A stretch of DNA of 64,000 nucleotides from Opitutia bacterium. Lineage in GTDB: Bacteria; Verrucomicrobiota; Verrucomicrobiia; Opitutales; Opitutaceae. The stretch spans positions 25,689-89,688 of the forward strand of contig CANHJG010000003.1 of NCBI GenBank assembly GCA_947461205.1, written 5' to 3'. Under the pieces are notes generated by a model. The model was given only the letters and a program-made list of their open reading frames with translations. It was not told where the DNA came from and ran no database searches. Made by a program: the position numbers and the translations under genes. Shown piece after piece: positions 17,654-26,546 of this stretch; the stretch's first letter is position 1; the number at the start of each line of letters is the position of its first letter.

Positions 17654-19585
17654 ATGAGCGTTTCCCCAGCCGTTTTTATCAGCTATGCGCGCGAGAACAA
17701 CGCCGCGGCCCAATCGATCGCGGACACGTTGAAGCAGCACGGGATCGAGGTGTGGTTCGACCGGAGCGAACTGATCGGCGGCGATGCATGGGATGGGAAG
17801 ATCCGGCGACAAATCCGGGAATGTTCGCTGTTTGTCGCCGTGATTTCGCGGCAGACGGATGCGCGGCTGGAAGGGTATTTTCGGCGGGAGTGGAAGATGG
17901 CGATCGACCGCTCGCATGACATGGCCGACGAGCGGGCCTTTTTGCTTCCCGTCACGATTGACGACACCTCGGACGTCACGGCGCTCGTGCCAGAGAAGTT
18001 TCGGGAAGTGCAATGGATTTATCTGCCCGACGGGGTGGCGAGCGAGACGCTGGCCCATCGGGTCCGGGCCTTGCTGGAAGGCACGGCGAGCGGGGCCACG
18101 AATGCGCCGTTCGCCGCGCGGCGGAGCACCGCGGCGGGAACGTCGTCCGGTCGGGGCCGCGCGGGTGCGAAGGCGCGGCCGCCGGGCCGCCGGCGGGTGT
18201 GGTTGCTCGGCGCCTTGCTCGCGCTGACGATGGGCGTGGCCTGGGTGCGTTTCTTACCGTCGCGGGCCAAGCCGACCCCGGTCGTGGCGGCCCCCGCGTT
18301 GGGCGCACCTGCGGCAGCGACGAAGACGCCGCAGAAGGATGCGCGACCCCGGGTGGCGCCACCGCTGCGGGTCAGTGAAGCGCGGCAACTCTCCGCCAAG
18401 GCGACGCTCCTGTGGGAGAAGTGGGACGATGCGACGCGGGCAGATTGGGCGCTGGCCGACGAACTCTGCAAAAAGGCGGTCGAGCTCGATCCGTCTGACG
18501 GCGAGGCGTGGGCGGTGTATGCGCAGGTCACGAGCGGGGAGTATGAGTTTTTTCACACGCCGGGGGCGGATGACCTGGCCCGCATCCGGGCGGAGCAGGC
18601 GGTGAGTTTGCTCCCGACCTCGCGGACGGCGCGGCTGGCGTTGGCGAACGCGTATCGCAACAATCCGTCGACGTTGGCGGAGGCCGAAAGGCTGTCGCGC
18701 GACCTGCTCGTCGGCACGCCGCGGGACAAGCGCGTCTGGCGCACGCTCGGCGAAACGGTGCGTAGCCAGGGGCGGCCCGACGAGGCGCTGGCGTATTTTG
18801 AGCGATCGGCGACGCTGCCCGGCGGCGATCCGCTGGCCCTGCTGGCGAAGAGTTTTACTTTGGAAACGCTGGGGCGATACGAGGAGGCGGAACAGGCGGT
18901 CGACCAGGCGCTCAGCCTGCGCCAGAGTTCCGGTGCGCTCCTGCGGAAAATGGAGTGCCAGTTGAATTTTCGCGGGGATCTGGCCGGGGCCGCCGCGACG
19001 TTGGCGAAAGTGCCGGCCTCCTCGTTGTTGGACGACCGGGCGGTCGCGCTCTCGTGTCAGCTCTGGCTCTGGCAACGCGAAGCCGACAAATGTCTGGTGG
19101 TGTTGAACACCGTGTCGCGCGATTTCCTACAGGGATTTTATCGGAGCGGGGCGCCGAAGGCCTGGTTGCTCGGGCGGGTGCACGCGATCGGCGGCCGGAC
19201 GGCGGCGGCCGAATCCTATTGGCGGGGAGCGTTGAAGACGATCGACAAGGCGCGGGAAAAGGATCCGGACGAGGTCAGTTTGGTTTTTTGGAGTGCGCAT
19301 GTGCACGCCTGTCTCGGGGAAAAAGCCGAGGCCAGAAAAATGCTCGAGCTGGCGATGGAACTCGCCCCCACCGCGGAGGAGGAAAACTCGACCAACATGG
19401 CGGTGATTCTCGTCCTGTTGGGCGAGCCCGACCGAGCGATGGCGCTGTTGGAGTCGAAGCTGAAGACGAGCGTCGGGCCGGTGCTGCGTGTGGAGCTCCG
19501 CCTCGCCCCGGCGTTTGACGCGCTGCGGGAAAATGCGCGGTTCCAAGCGATGCTGGCAGAACCGAAAAAGAACGCGGCGCCCTGA
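17654..19585 (+). CDS. TIR domain - transmembrane - TPR repeat protein
   Basis: A 643-residue protein with an N-terminal TIR domain (about 1-145): AVFISYARENN, IEVWFDRSELIGGDAWDGKI, and LEGYFRREWKMAIDRSHDM, where Glu73 or Glu79 is a candidate for the catalytic Glu of NAD-cleaving TIRs. A basic linker follows, then one transmembrane segment (about 182-200, VWLLGALLALTMGVAWVRF). Residues 245-640 form TPR-like helical repeats with AWAVYAQVTSG, RVWRTLGETVRSQGRPDEALAYFERS and ETLGRYEEAEQAVDQAL. The TIR lies on the cytoplasmic side if the basic linker is inside. The architecture resembles bacterial TIR-TPR proteins implicated in signalling or defence, but no defence neighbours are present. The ATG at 17654 was chosen because the domain begins directly after it. 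Confidence 0.9.
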   Translation: MSVSPAVFISYARENNAAAQSIADTLKQHGIEVWFDRSELIGGDAWDGKIRRQIRECSLFVAVISRQTDARLEGYFRREWKMAIDRSHDMADERAFLLPVTIDDTSDVTALVPEKFREVQWIYLPDGVASETLAHRVRALLEGTASGATNAPFAARRSTAAGTSSGRGRAGAKARPPGRRRVWLLGALLALTMGVAWVRFLPSRAKPTPVVAAPALGAPAAATKTPQKDARPRVAPPLRVSEARQLSAKATLLWEKWDDATRADWALADELCKKAVELDPSDGEAWAVYAQVTSGEYEFFHTPGADDLARIRAEQAVSLLPTSRTARLALANAYRNNPSTLAEAERLSRDLLVGTPRDKRVWRTLGETVRSQGRPDEALAYFERSATLPGGDPLALLAKSFTLETLGRYEEAEQAVDQALSLRQSSGALLRKMECQLNFRGDLAGAAATLAKVPASSLLDDRAVALSCQLWLWQREADKCLVVLNTVSRDFLQGFYRSGAPKAWLLGRVHAIGGRTAAAESYWRGALKTIDKAREKDPDEVSLVFWSAHVHACLGEKAEARKMLELAMELAPTAEEENSTNMAVILVLLGEPDRAMALLESKLKTSVGPVLRVELRLAPAFDALRENARFQAMLAEPKKNAAP

Positions 19586-19733
19586 CGGCGGGGCGCGCGC
19601 TGAGCCGCAACGATGCCGTCTGCCGGAGGTCAGCTCGCCCGCCAGCGGGCTTTCGGCGAAGTCGCCCTCCCGTTTTTGCAGGTTCGAGGACAAGGGCGTC
19701 GGGCGGAACGGGCGCGGCTGAGCTTACCAGGCT

Positions 19734-19790
19734 CAACGCCGAACAGTGAACCTGAACGCCGAACGATGAACGCGAACGCCGAAGGTGAAG
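19734..19790. repeat. Degenerate tandem repeat, about 19-bp unit
   Basis: Three successive copies of a unit resembling GAACGCCGAACRRTGAAC follow the TIR-TPR gene in the 219-base gap before the convergent DUF2126 gene. The units start near 19734, 19752 and 19772. No function is visible. Confidence 0.6.
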
Positions 19791-19804
19791 AGCGAGCGTC
19801 GGGT

Positions 19805-22045
19805 TTACCTCGCCTGTGCGGGGTAGCGGCGGAGGTCGAGGGTGTGCCGGCCCTCGGGTGGGAAGTCGATTTTCGGGATGAAACGGGATTGGCCGAGGGT
19901 CTTGGTCCACGGCTCCCAACGCTCGGCGCGGCGGGCGGCGGCGACGGTGTCGTCGGCGGGGCGGTCGGTGTAGTCGACGGTGCGTGGATTCCAGACGTGC
20001 CAGCGGGCGGCGGCGACGACGGTGAGCGTCTGGCGGTCGACCCATTCGAGGAGGAGCGGGGCGTGGACGGGGATATGGGGCTGGAGCGACGGGGTGAAAT
20101 AGAAGGCGCGGTAGCGGATACCGCAGGCTGCGCCGGCAGGCGCAGCGGTGGACGGGGGAGAAGGTGACGGTGAGAGGGCGAGTGGGCGGAATTCGCAGGG
20201 GAGGCCGTTGACGAGGAGGAGGCCGGAGTCGAGGGCGGTGGCGTCGGAGACGCGGGCTTCGAGGCGGTCGAGGCTGGAGTCCACGGTGCGCGCGACGGTG
20301 CCGGCGTTGGGGGATTCGCCGAGGAGGGGCCACGCCTCGAGGGCCTGGCGGAACTCGACGGTGAAGGGCTGCGGCTTGGGTTTTTCCGCCGCGGGATTTT
20401 CGGGGTCGGCGGGGGGCTCGAGCAGGAGGGCGAACTCGCCGAGTTTGGGGAAGCGGAATTCCCATGGGGCGCGGAGCCATTCGGGATCGAAGGGGAGGCC
20501 ATGGGCGGCGAGGTCGGCGCAGATTTTCGCGAGATCTTCCCAGACGAAAGCGGGGAGGAAGAAGCGGTCGTGGAGTTCGCCGGCCCAGCGGACGAAGGGG
20601 GCGTTGAAGGGATCGGCGGCGAGGCGGGCGAGGATGGCGCGGATGAAGAGGGCGGTGGCGGATTGGACGGCGGCGGACGGGTGGGTCTCGAAGGCGCGGA
20701 ATTCGACGAGGCCGAGGCGGCCGTTCGGGGCGAACGGATTCCAGAGCTTGTCGACGCTGATCTCGGCGCGGTGGGTGTTGCCGGAGCGATCCATCAGGAG
20801 GTCGCGGAAGAGGAGGTCGAAGAGGGCGAGGTTTTGCGGGCGGCCGAAATTTTCGGCGCCGGCGCAGGCGATTTCCAGTTCGTAGAGGGCCTCGTAGGTG
20901 GACTCGTCGATGCGCGGGGCCTGTGAACTCGGGCCCAGGTAGGCGCCGGCGAAGGCGAAGCTGAGCGACGGGTGATGTTGGAAATAGCGGATCGTCGACG
21001 GGAGCAGCGCGGGAAAAGCAAAGAAGGGCGAGAGGAGGCCGACGGGGCCGCCGAAGACGAGGTGGGCGCCGCCGCCAGTGCCGACTTCGCGGCCGTTGAA
21101 CTGGAGCTTGCGCGCGCAGAGGCCGCACGTGGCGGCGGCGGCGTAGAGTTGGTTGAGCTGCCGGTCGTAGTCGGCCCACGTGGCGCAGGGCGCGACGTTG
21201 ATCTCCAGGACGCCGGGATCGCTGGCGAGGCCGACGGTCGGGAGCTTGGGGTCGGGGGGCGGGGCGTAGCCGGCCAGGACGACGTCATGGAGTTTCTGGG
21301 ACGCGAGGGAGCCCTCGATGGCGACGAGCAGGGCGAGGTACGACGAGAGGAGCAGGGGCGGGAGGAAGACGGTGAGGGTGCCGTCGCGGATTTCGGCGGT
21401 GAGGGCGCGGCGGAGGTTTTTTTCGCCGAGCTGTTCCAAGGGGAGGCGGAGGCCGGCGGGGCTGTCGCCGGGAAAGAGCGGGAGGGGGCCGGCGCCGAGG
21501 GTGGGCGTCCAGTCGTCGGTGATCCAGGTGCCGGTGGGTTGGTCGAGGGGGAGGACGAACCCGGTGATGGTGGTGGGGGAGGCGGTTTCGGCGAAAGGCA
21601 GGCTGTGGGTGGATTCGATGGCGAGTGAATCGGCGAGGTCGGCGAGGAAGTTTTTGGCGTCGGCGACGGTGTGGTGACCGGGAGCGAGGTCGGCGCTGAG
21701 GCGGGTGATGTCGCGCCAGACGGGCTGGTGGTCGGCGCGGCGTTGAAGGAGGAGGGTCCAGCGCGGGAGCGGTTCGCCGGGGTAATGTTTGCCGGCGGTT
21801 TCGAGGATGACGGCGCCGGGAAAGGCGGAGCGGACGAGTTCGCGGGCGAGCCGGCGGGCGTAGGCGAGTTTCGTGGGGCCGAGGGCGGCGGTCTGCCACT
21901 CGGCGCCGGTGGGCGCAACGGGAACAAAGGTGGGCTCGCCGCCCATCGTGAGGAGGACGTTGCTGCGGGCGAGGGAGGCCTCGACGGCGTCGCCGCACGC
22001 GCGGAGGGATTGCCAAACGGGGGCGGGGTAGGGCGTGGCGGACAT
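19805..22045 (-). CDS. DUF2126 protein of the transglutaminase/ATP-grasp cluster
   Basis: A 746-residue protein matching the DUF2126 family (DNVLLTMGGEPTFV-like start: RSNVLLTMGGEPTFVPV; later LEINVAPCATWADYDRQL, GTGGGAHLVFGG and LVEFRAFETHPSAAVQSA). In many bacteria this domain is fused behind a transglutaminase in a chain of over 1000 residues. Here the two are separate genes, the transglutaminase being next upstream (76 bases). Family members are predicted to act with circularly permuted ATP-grasp and alpha-E proteins in a peptide or amide modification pathway, by comparative genomics. The biochemical role is unknown. Last gene of the minus-strand cluster. Confidence 0.85.
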   Translation of the reverse strand: MSATPYPAPVWQSLRACGDAVEASLARSNVLLTMGGEPTFVPVAPTGAEWQTAALGPTKLAYARRLARELVRSAFPGAVILETAGKHYPGEPLPRWTLLLQRRADHQPVWRDITRLSADLAPGHHTVADAKNFLADLADSLAIESTHSLPFAETASPTTITGFVLPLDQPTGTWITDDWTPTLGAGPLPLFPGDSPAGLRLPLEQLGEKNLRRALTAEIRDGTLTVFLPPLLLSSYLALLVAIEGSLASQKLHDVVLAGYAPPPDPKLPTVGLASDPGVLEINVAPCATWADYDRQLNQLYAAAATCGLCARKLQFNGREVGTGGGAHLVFGGPVGLLSPFFAFPALLPSTIRYFQHHPSLSFAFAGAYLGPSSQAPRIDESTYEALYELEIACAGAENFGRPQNLALFDLLFRDLLMDRSGNTHRAEISVDKLWNPFAPNGRLGLVEFRAFETHPSAAVQSATALFIRAILARLAADPFNAPFVRWAGELHDRFFLPAFVWEDLAKICADLAAHGLPFDPEWLRAPWEFRFPKLGEFALLLEPPADPENPAAEKPKPQPFTVEFRQALEAWPLLGESPNAGTVARTVDSSLDRLEARVSDATALDSGLLLVNGLPCEFRPLALSPSPSPPSTAAPAGAACGIRYRAFYFTPSLQPHIPVHAPLLLEWVDRQTLTVVAAARWHVWNPRTVDYTDRPADDTVAAARRAERWEPWTKTLGQSRFIPKIDFPPEGRHTLDLRRYPAQAR

Positions 22046-22121
22046 GGGAGGACGACGGACGGAGGAGGGGGACGAGGAAAAGAGAACGAGGCGGATGTAC
22101 GAGCGGGAGAGCGCGTGCCAC

Positions 22122-22991
22122 TCAGAGGCGCTCGATCGTGAGGTGGGTGGAGAGATGGGAGGAGACGGGGACCGGGCTGTAGAAACCGCCCTGGATGGGG
22201 TTCACGCTTTCGGCGAGGGAGGCGTGGGCGACGGCGACGAAGGCGTCGTCGCAGAAAATCCCGCGCGTGGGGTCGAGACCGCGCCAACCGGCGCCGGGGA
22301 GATAAACCTCGGCCCAGGCGTGCATGGTGGGGGGGGCGGGGTTCGAGATGCCGGGGGCGGGCGGTTCGTGCAGGTAACCGCTGACGAAGCGGGCGGCGAG
22401 GCCGAGGGTGCGGCAGAGGGCGATGAAGAAGACGGCGTAGTCGCGGCAGGAGCCGCTGCGGAGCGCGAGGGTCTCGGTGGGGGTTTGGATGCCGGGCTCG
22501 TCGCGGCGGGTGTAGGCGAGGGCCTGGCGGACGGTGGTGTTGAGCGCGGCGAGGAAGGCGACCGTGTCGGGCGGAGGGGCCGGCAGGTGGTGGGCGAGCC
22601 AGGCGCGGAGCTGCGGTTCGTCGGTGCCCCGGGGGGCGGTGAGGCACGGGGCGAGGGCGTAGCGCTCGGCGGCGTCGTAGGCGAACGGGAACGTGAGCGC
22701 GGACGGCTTGAGGAAAAAATCGAAGGGATTGGTGTCGAGGGTTTCGACCATGAACTCGGAACGAAATTCGAGCCGCGGGGCGGTGAGATCGGGCGGGAAC
22801 CAGGCCCAGTCGAGGGCGTTGTCCTCGGCGTCGCGGGTGGCGATGCGACGCGGGGCCGGGGTGACGTCGAGTTTGAAATCGTGGAGGCGTTGGCGCGGAG
22901 TTTCGCGCGGGCGCAGGTAGAGGGCGTGGGGCGCGAACGCGACCGGCTGCGAATAATCGTAGCGCGTGAGGTGGGTGAGGCGGAGAAACAT
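22122..22991 (-). CDS. Transglutaminase-like cysteine protease-fold protein
   Basis: A 289-residue protein with an N-terminal beta domain typical of bacterial transglutaminases (MFLRLTHLTRYDYSQPV, then LYLRPRETPRQRL). The catalytic core has Cys in LRSGSCRDYAVFFIALCRTLG, His in MHAWAEVYLPG and Asp in GLDPTRG, the Cys-His-Asp triad. These enzymes cleave or form amide bonds. The start is the ATG at 22991; the frame is open far upstream, but only this start begins with the conserved N-terminal domain. It is the second of two transglutaminase paralogues in the cluster, 38 bases after the first and 76 bases before DUF2126. Confidence 0.9.
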   Translation of the reverse strand: MFLRLTHLTRYDYSQPVAFAPHALYLRPRETPRQRLHDFKLDVTPAPRRIATRDAEDNALDWAWFPPDLTAPRLEFRSEFMVETLDTNPFDFFLKPSALTFPFAYDAAERYALAPCLTAPRGTDEPQLRAWLAHHLPAPPPDTVAFLAALNTTVRQALAYTRRDEPGIQTPTETLALRSGSCRDYAVFFIALCRTLGLAARFVSGYLHEPPAPGISNPAPPTMHAWAEVYLPGAGWRGLDPTRGIFCDDAFVAVAHASLAESVNPIQGGFYSPVPVSSHLSTHLTIERL

Positions 22992-23029
22992 GGCGGCGGG
23001 CGGGTGGGCGGGAAAGCGCGCGGGGGCCG

Positions 23030-23908
23030 CTAGGGTGCGGCGAGAGGGACGGTGGCGGCGGGCGCGGTGGTTTCGCGGACGGTGACCTCGACCGTGAGGG
23101 AGCGGGTGGGGGCGCCGCGGTAGGTGCCGTTGACGGGGCGGATGTCGGCGTAGTCGCGGCCGACGGCGACCTTGACGTAGCGGTCGTCGGCGATGCGGTC
23201 GTGGGTGGGATCGTAGGCGACCCAGCCGTGGCCCGGGAGGTAGGCCTCGATCCACGCGTGCGACGCCTCGATTTCGCGGGGGCGCCGGGTGTTGTTGAAA
23301 AAATAGCCGCTGACGTAGCGCGCGGGGATGCCGAGGCTGCGGCAGAGGCCGAGGTGGACGTGCGCGAAGTCCTGACACACGCCCATGCGGAGTTTGAGGG
23401 CGTCGTCCGCGCGGGTGTTCACGCCGGTGGCCTTGGGTTTGTAGGCGAACGTGCGGTAGATGTGGGCGCCGAGGCGGCGGACGTCGCCCCAGACATCGCC
23501 GCGGCCGTCGGCCAGGGCGTCCTGGGCCTCGCGCCACAGTTCGACCTCGAGGGGGACGTAGGGGGAGCTGGTGTAGAATTCCGCGAGCATTTCCCGCTCG
23601 GGTGAATTTTCGAGGTCGGAGGAAAGGACCGAGGGGACCGGAGCGCGGTCCGGCAAGGGGACGGTGTCGACGGTGGAGACGGCTTCGATGATCAGCTTTG
23701 AATGGGCGGCGGGGACGTCGAAGTAGTGGATGGAGTTGCCGTGGAGGTCGTCGTAGTCGAGCGGGGTCGCGGCGGGGGTGAGATGGAGGGCAAAGTCGCG
23801 GCAGTGCTGGGTGGCGTCGTCCCGGGGGCGCAGGCGCACCTCGTTGAAGCTGTCGTGCGCCTTGCCGGCGTAAGTGAACGTGGTGCGGTGGAGAATGCGA
23901 AGATGCAT
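23030..23908 (-). CDS. Transglutaminase-like protein, first paralogue
   Basis: A 292-residue transglutaminase-fold protein: N-terminal beta domain (MHLRILHRTTFTYAGKAHDS, VRLRPRDDATQHC) followed by the catalytic core with Cys in RMGVCQDFAHVHLGLCRSLGIPARYVSGYFF, His in ASHAWIEAYLPG and Asp in AYDPTHDR. The C-terminal strand includes VKVAVGRDYADIRPVNGTYRG, a hallmark of this subfamily. It lies 63 bases downstream of the alpha-E gene and upstream of the second paralogue. The conserved triad indicates an active enzyme, presumably acting on a peptide produced by the ATP-grasp protein; that role is a genomic-context prediction. Confidence 0.92.
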   Translation of the reverse strand: MHLRILHRTTFTYAGKAHDSFNEVRLRPRDDATQHCRDFALHLTPAATPLDYDDLHGNSIHYFDVPAAHSKLIIEAVSTVDTVPLPDRAPVPSVLSSDLENSPEREMLAEFYTSSPYVPLEVELWREAQDALADGRGDVWGDVRRLGAHIYRTFAYKPKATGVNTRADDALKLRMGVCQDFAHVHLGLCRSLGIPARYVSGYFFNNTRRPREIEASHAWIEAYLPGHGWVAYDPTHDRIADDRYVKVAVGRDYADIRPVNGTYRGAPTRSLTVEVTVRETTAPAATVPLAAP

Positions 23909-23971
23909 GGGCGCAGAGCAGCGGAAGGGCGGCGCCCCGGCGGTCGCGGCGGGCGCGGTGCGACCGGGACG

Positions 23972-25024
23972 TTATTGTTGTTGCTGCTGCTGCTGCACGT
24001 CGCCCGACGATTCGGCCGGGTAGAACATGGTCGTTTCCATCATCTCGTGGCCGATGGTGTCGAGGGTCTTTTGGACTTCTTCGAGGAATTCGTGGAGGCC
24101 GTGTTCCTGGAGGACATCGGCGATGGTGAGGGACTGGAGGTCGGCGAGCAGCCGGCGGGAGGCGCGGCCGGCCGCGGTGCGGGGGCGGGGGCCGGTGTCG
24201 CCGAGGATGCGGCGGAGGAAATCGTCGACCTGCGCGACGCAGAAGTGCAGCGAGCGGGGGAAGGAGTCGGAGAAGATGAGGAATTCGGCGACCTTCCACG
24301 GGAGGATTTCGCTGACGTAGAAACGGCGGTAGGCCTCGAGGGCGCTGGCGGAGCGGAGCACGGCCTGCCACTGGGCGGTGTCGACGGCGCCGCCGACGTC
24401 GGACGCGCTGGGGAGCAAGATGTGGTATTTGACGTCGAGGATGCGGGTCGTCTTGTCGGCGCGTTCGATATATTTGCCGAACTCGATGAATTCCCAGCCC
24501 TCGTTGCGGGAGTAGGTGGAGGCGGTGAGGCCCTGGAAGAGGTGGGCGCTGCGTTTGACACTGGTGAAGAACTCACCGGCGCCGCCGGCGGTCCAGATTT
24601 CGGCCGCGTTGCGGGCGTTGAGGTAGAGGTAGAGTTCGTTGATCGTCTCCCACATCTCGGCGGAGATCTGGTCGCGGATCATGCGGGCGTTCTCGCGGGC
24701 GGCGTTGACGCTGGAGCGGATGGAATTCGGGTTGCGAAGATCGAACGCGAAGAACTCGGTGACGTTGCGGCTGTCGGCGGTGGCGTAGTGCTTGGCGAAC
24801 AGTTCCTCGTCGCCGGAGCTGAGGAGAATGGAGCCCCAGTGTTCCTTGATGGTCGTGTCGGTGAAGCCTTGGAAATCGAGGAGGAGCTGGAGATTCACGT
24901 CGAGGAGGCGGGCGAAATTTTCGGCGCGCTCGATGTAGCGGCTCATCCAGTAGAGCGAGTGCGCGACGCGGGAGAGCATCACGGTGGCCTGCGGACGGGC
25001 GGGGGGAGTTTTGGCGGCGGGCAT
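23972..25024 (-). CDS. Alpha-E domain protein with C-terminal polyglutamine
   Basis: A 350-residue all-helical protein of the alpha-E (DUF403) family: MLSRVAHSLYWMSRYIERAENFARLLDVN at the start, then ENARMIRDQISAEMWETIN and EFGKYIERADKTTRILDVKY. Its function is unknown; the family travels with circularly permuted ATP-grasp proteins and is thought to be part of the same amide-ligating pathway. The coding end is unusual: seven consecutive Gln codons (CAG x4, CAA x3) immediately before the stop. The start ATG at 25024 lies one base before the stop of the upstream ATP-grasp gene's end at 25026, so the two are almost contiguous. Confidence 0.9.
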   Translation of the reverse strand: MPAAKTPPARPQATVMLSRVAHSLYWMSRYIERAENFARLLDVNLQLLLDFQGFTDTTIKEHWGSILLSSGDEELFAKHYATADSRNVTEFFAFDLRNPNSIRSSVNAARENARMIRDQISAEMWETINELYLYLNARNAAEIWTAGGAGEFFTSVKRSAHLFQGLTASTYSRNEGWEFIEFGKYIERADKTTRILDVKYHILLPSASDVGGAVDTAQWQAVLRSASALEAYRRFYVSEILPWKVAEFLIFSDSFPRSLHFCVAQVDDFLRRILGDTGPRPRTAAGRASRRLLADLQSLTIADVLQEHGLHEFLEEVQKTLDTIGHEMMETTMFYPAESSGDVQQQQQQQ

Positions 25025-25025
25025 G

Positions 25026-26471
25026 TTAGTGGTCTCCGTGGAGGACCCACGTGTCCTTGGAGCCGCCGCCCTGGGAGGAGTTGACGACGAGGGAGCCTTG
25101 GCGGAGGGCGACGCGCGTGAGGCCGCCGGGGGTGACGGTGATTTTTTCGCCGTAAAGGATGTAAGGGCGGAGGTCGATGTGGCGGCCTTCGAGTTTGCCG
25201 TCGATCCAGGTGGGGGAACGCGAGAGGTTGATGGGATCCTGGGCAATGTAGTTGCGCGGGTTGGCAGCGACGAGGCCGCGGAAGGTGTCGCATTCGGCCT
25301 TGGTGGCGGCGGGGCCGATGAGCATGCCGTAGCCGCCGGCTTCGTTGGCGGCCTTGACGACGAGTTTCGCGATGTTCTCGAGGACGAATTTGCGGTCGAG
25401 CGGCTCGGACGGGAGGTAGGTGTTGACGTTCGGGAGGATGGCGTCCTGGCCGAGGTAATACTTAATGAGTTTCGGGACGTAGGCGTAGATGACCTTGTCG
25501 TCGGCGATGCCGGTGCCGATGGAATTGGCAAGGGCGACATGGCCGGCGCGGTAGGCGTTTACCAGGCCGGGGACGCCGAGCATGGAGTCGGGGCGGAAGA
25601 CGAGCGGGTCGAGGAAGTCGTCGTCGATGCGGCGGTAGATGACGTCGACGGGTTCGAGACCGGCGGTGGTGCGCATGAAGACGTGGGCGTCGCGCACGAC
25701 GAGGTCGCGGCCCTCGACGATGGGGATGCCCATCTGGCGGGCGAGGAAGCAGTGTTCGAAGTAGGCGCTGTTGTGGACGCCGGGGGTGAGGAGGACGACG
25801 TTGGGTTTATCGCTGCGGGGTGGGGCGATGTGGAGGAGGGCTTTGAGGAGCTCATTGGCGTAGCCCTCGACGGGGCGCACGCCGGAGCTGGCGAAAAGGT
25901 TGGGGAACGCGCGGCGCATGGCGGCGCGGTTTTCGATCATGTAGCTGGCGCCGGACGGGCAGCGCAGGTTGTCCTCGAGGACGAGGTAGTTGCCGGCGCC
26001 GTCGCGGATGAGGTCGGTGCCGCAAATGTGCACGTAGATGCCCTGGGGCACGGTGCAGTTCATGAACTCACGGCGAAAGTGCTTCGCGCCGAGGACGAGC
26101 GCGGGGGGGACAATTTTATCCTTCAGGCATTTTTGACCGTGATAGATGTCGTCGAGGAAGAGGTTGAGGGCGGTGATGCGCTGGATGAGCCCGGCCTCGA
26201 TGCGGGTCCACTCGGCGTTGGGGATGACGCGCGGGATTAGATCGAAGGGGAAAATACGCTCGGTGCCGGCGTCGTCGTGGTAAACGGTGAACGTCACGCC
26301 ACGGCGGAGGAACGCGAGGTCGACGGCGGCGCGGCGCTGGTCGAACTCGGCGACGGGCAGCGTGCCAAGCCGGCCCGCGAGACGTTGATAGTGGGGGCGG
26401 ACTTCGGTGGGAGACACGAACATCTCGTCGAAGAAATTGCCCGAGACGTAGGGGGAACTGAGGATCGACAC
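25026..26471 (-). CDS. Circularly permuted ATP-grasp protein (DUF404/DUF407 type)
   Basis: About 481 residues of a circularly permuted ATP-grasp enzyme expected to ligate an amino group to a carboxylate using ATP. The N-terminal region contains [20 protein letters not shown] and [15 protein letters not shown]. Conserved core segments are [32 protein letters not shown]-like [28 protein letters not shown] and the terminal [24 protein letters not shown]. The frame is open to a TTG at 26519, but the GTG at 26471 fits better. Order ATP-grasp, alpha-E, transglutaminase, transglutaminase, DUF2126 recurs in many bacteria. The product of the pathway is not known. Confidence 0.9.
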   Translation of the reverse strand: MSILSSPYVSGNFFDEMFVSPTEVRPHYQRLAGRLGTLPVAEFDQRRAAVDLAFLRRGVTFTVYHDDAGTERIFPFDLIPRVIPNAEWTRIEAGLIQRITALNLFLDDIYHGQKCLKDKIVPPALVLGAKHFRREFMNCTVPQGIYVHICGTDLIRDGAGNYLVLEDNLRCPSGASYMIENRAAMRRAFPNLFASSGVRPVEGYANELLKALLHIAPPRSDKPNVVLLTPGVHNSAYFEHCFLARQMGIPIVEGRDLVVRDAHVFMRTTAGLEPVDVIYRRIDDDFLDPLVFRPDSMLGVPGLVNAYRAGHVALANSIGTGIADDKVIYAYVPKLIKYYLGQDAILPNVNTYLPSEPLDRKFVLENIAKLVVKAANEAGGYGMLIGPAATKAECDTFRGLVAANPRNYIAQDPINLSRSPTWIDGKLEGRHIDLRPYILYGEKITVTPGGLTRVALRQGSLVVNSSQGGGSKDTWVLHGDH

Positions 26472-26546
26472 GGAAGGATTTGGGATAGGGACGCTTCGAC
26501 TGAGCAGGTCTCTTGCCAACGAGGTTCGGATCGGACGGGCGGGTCG

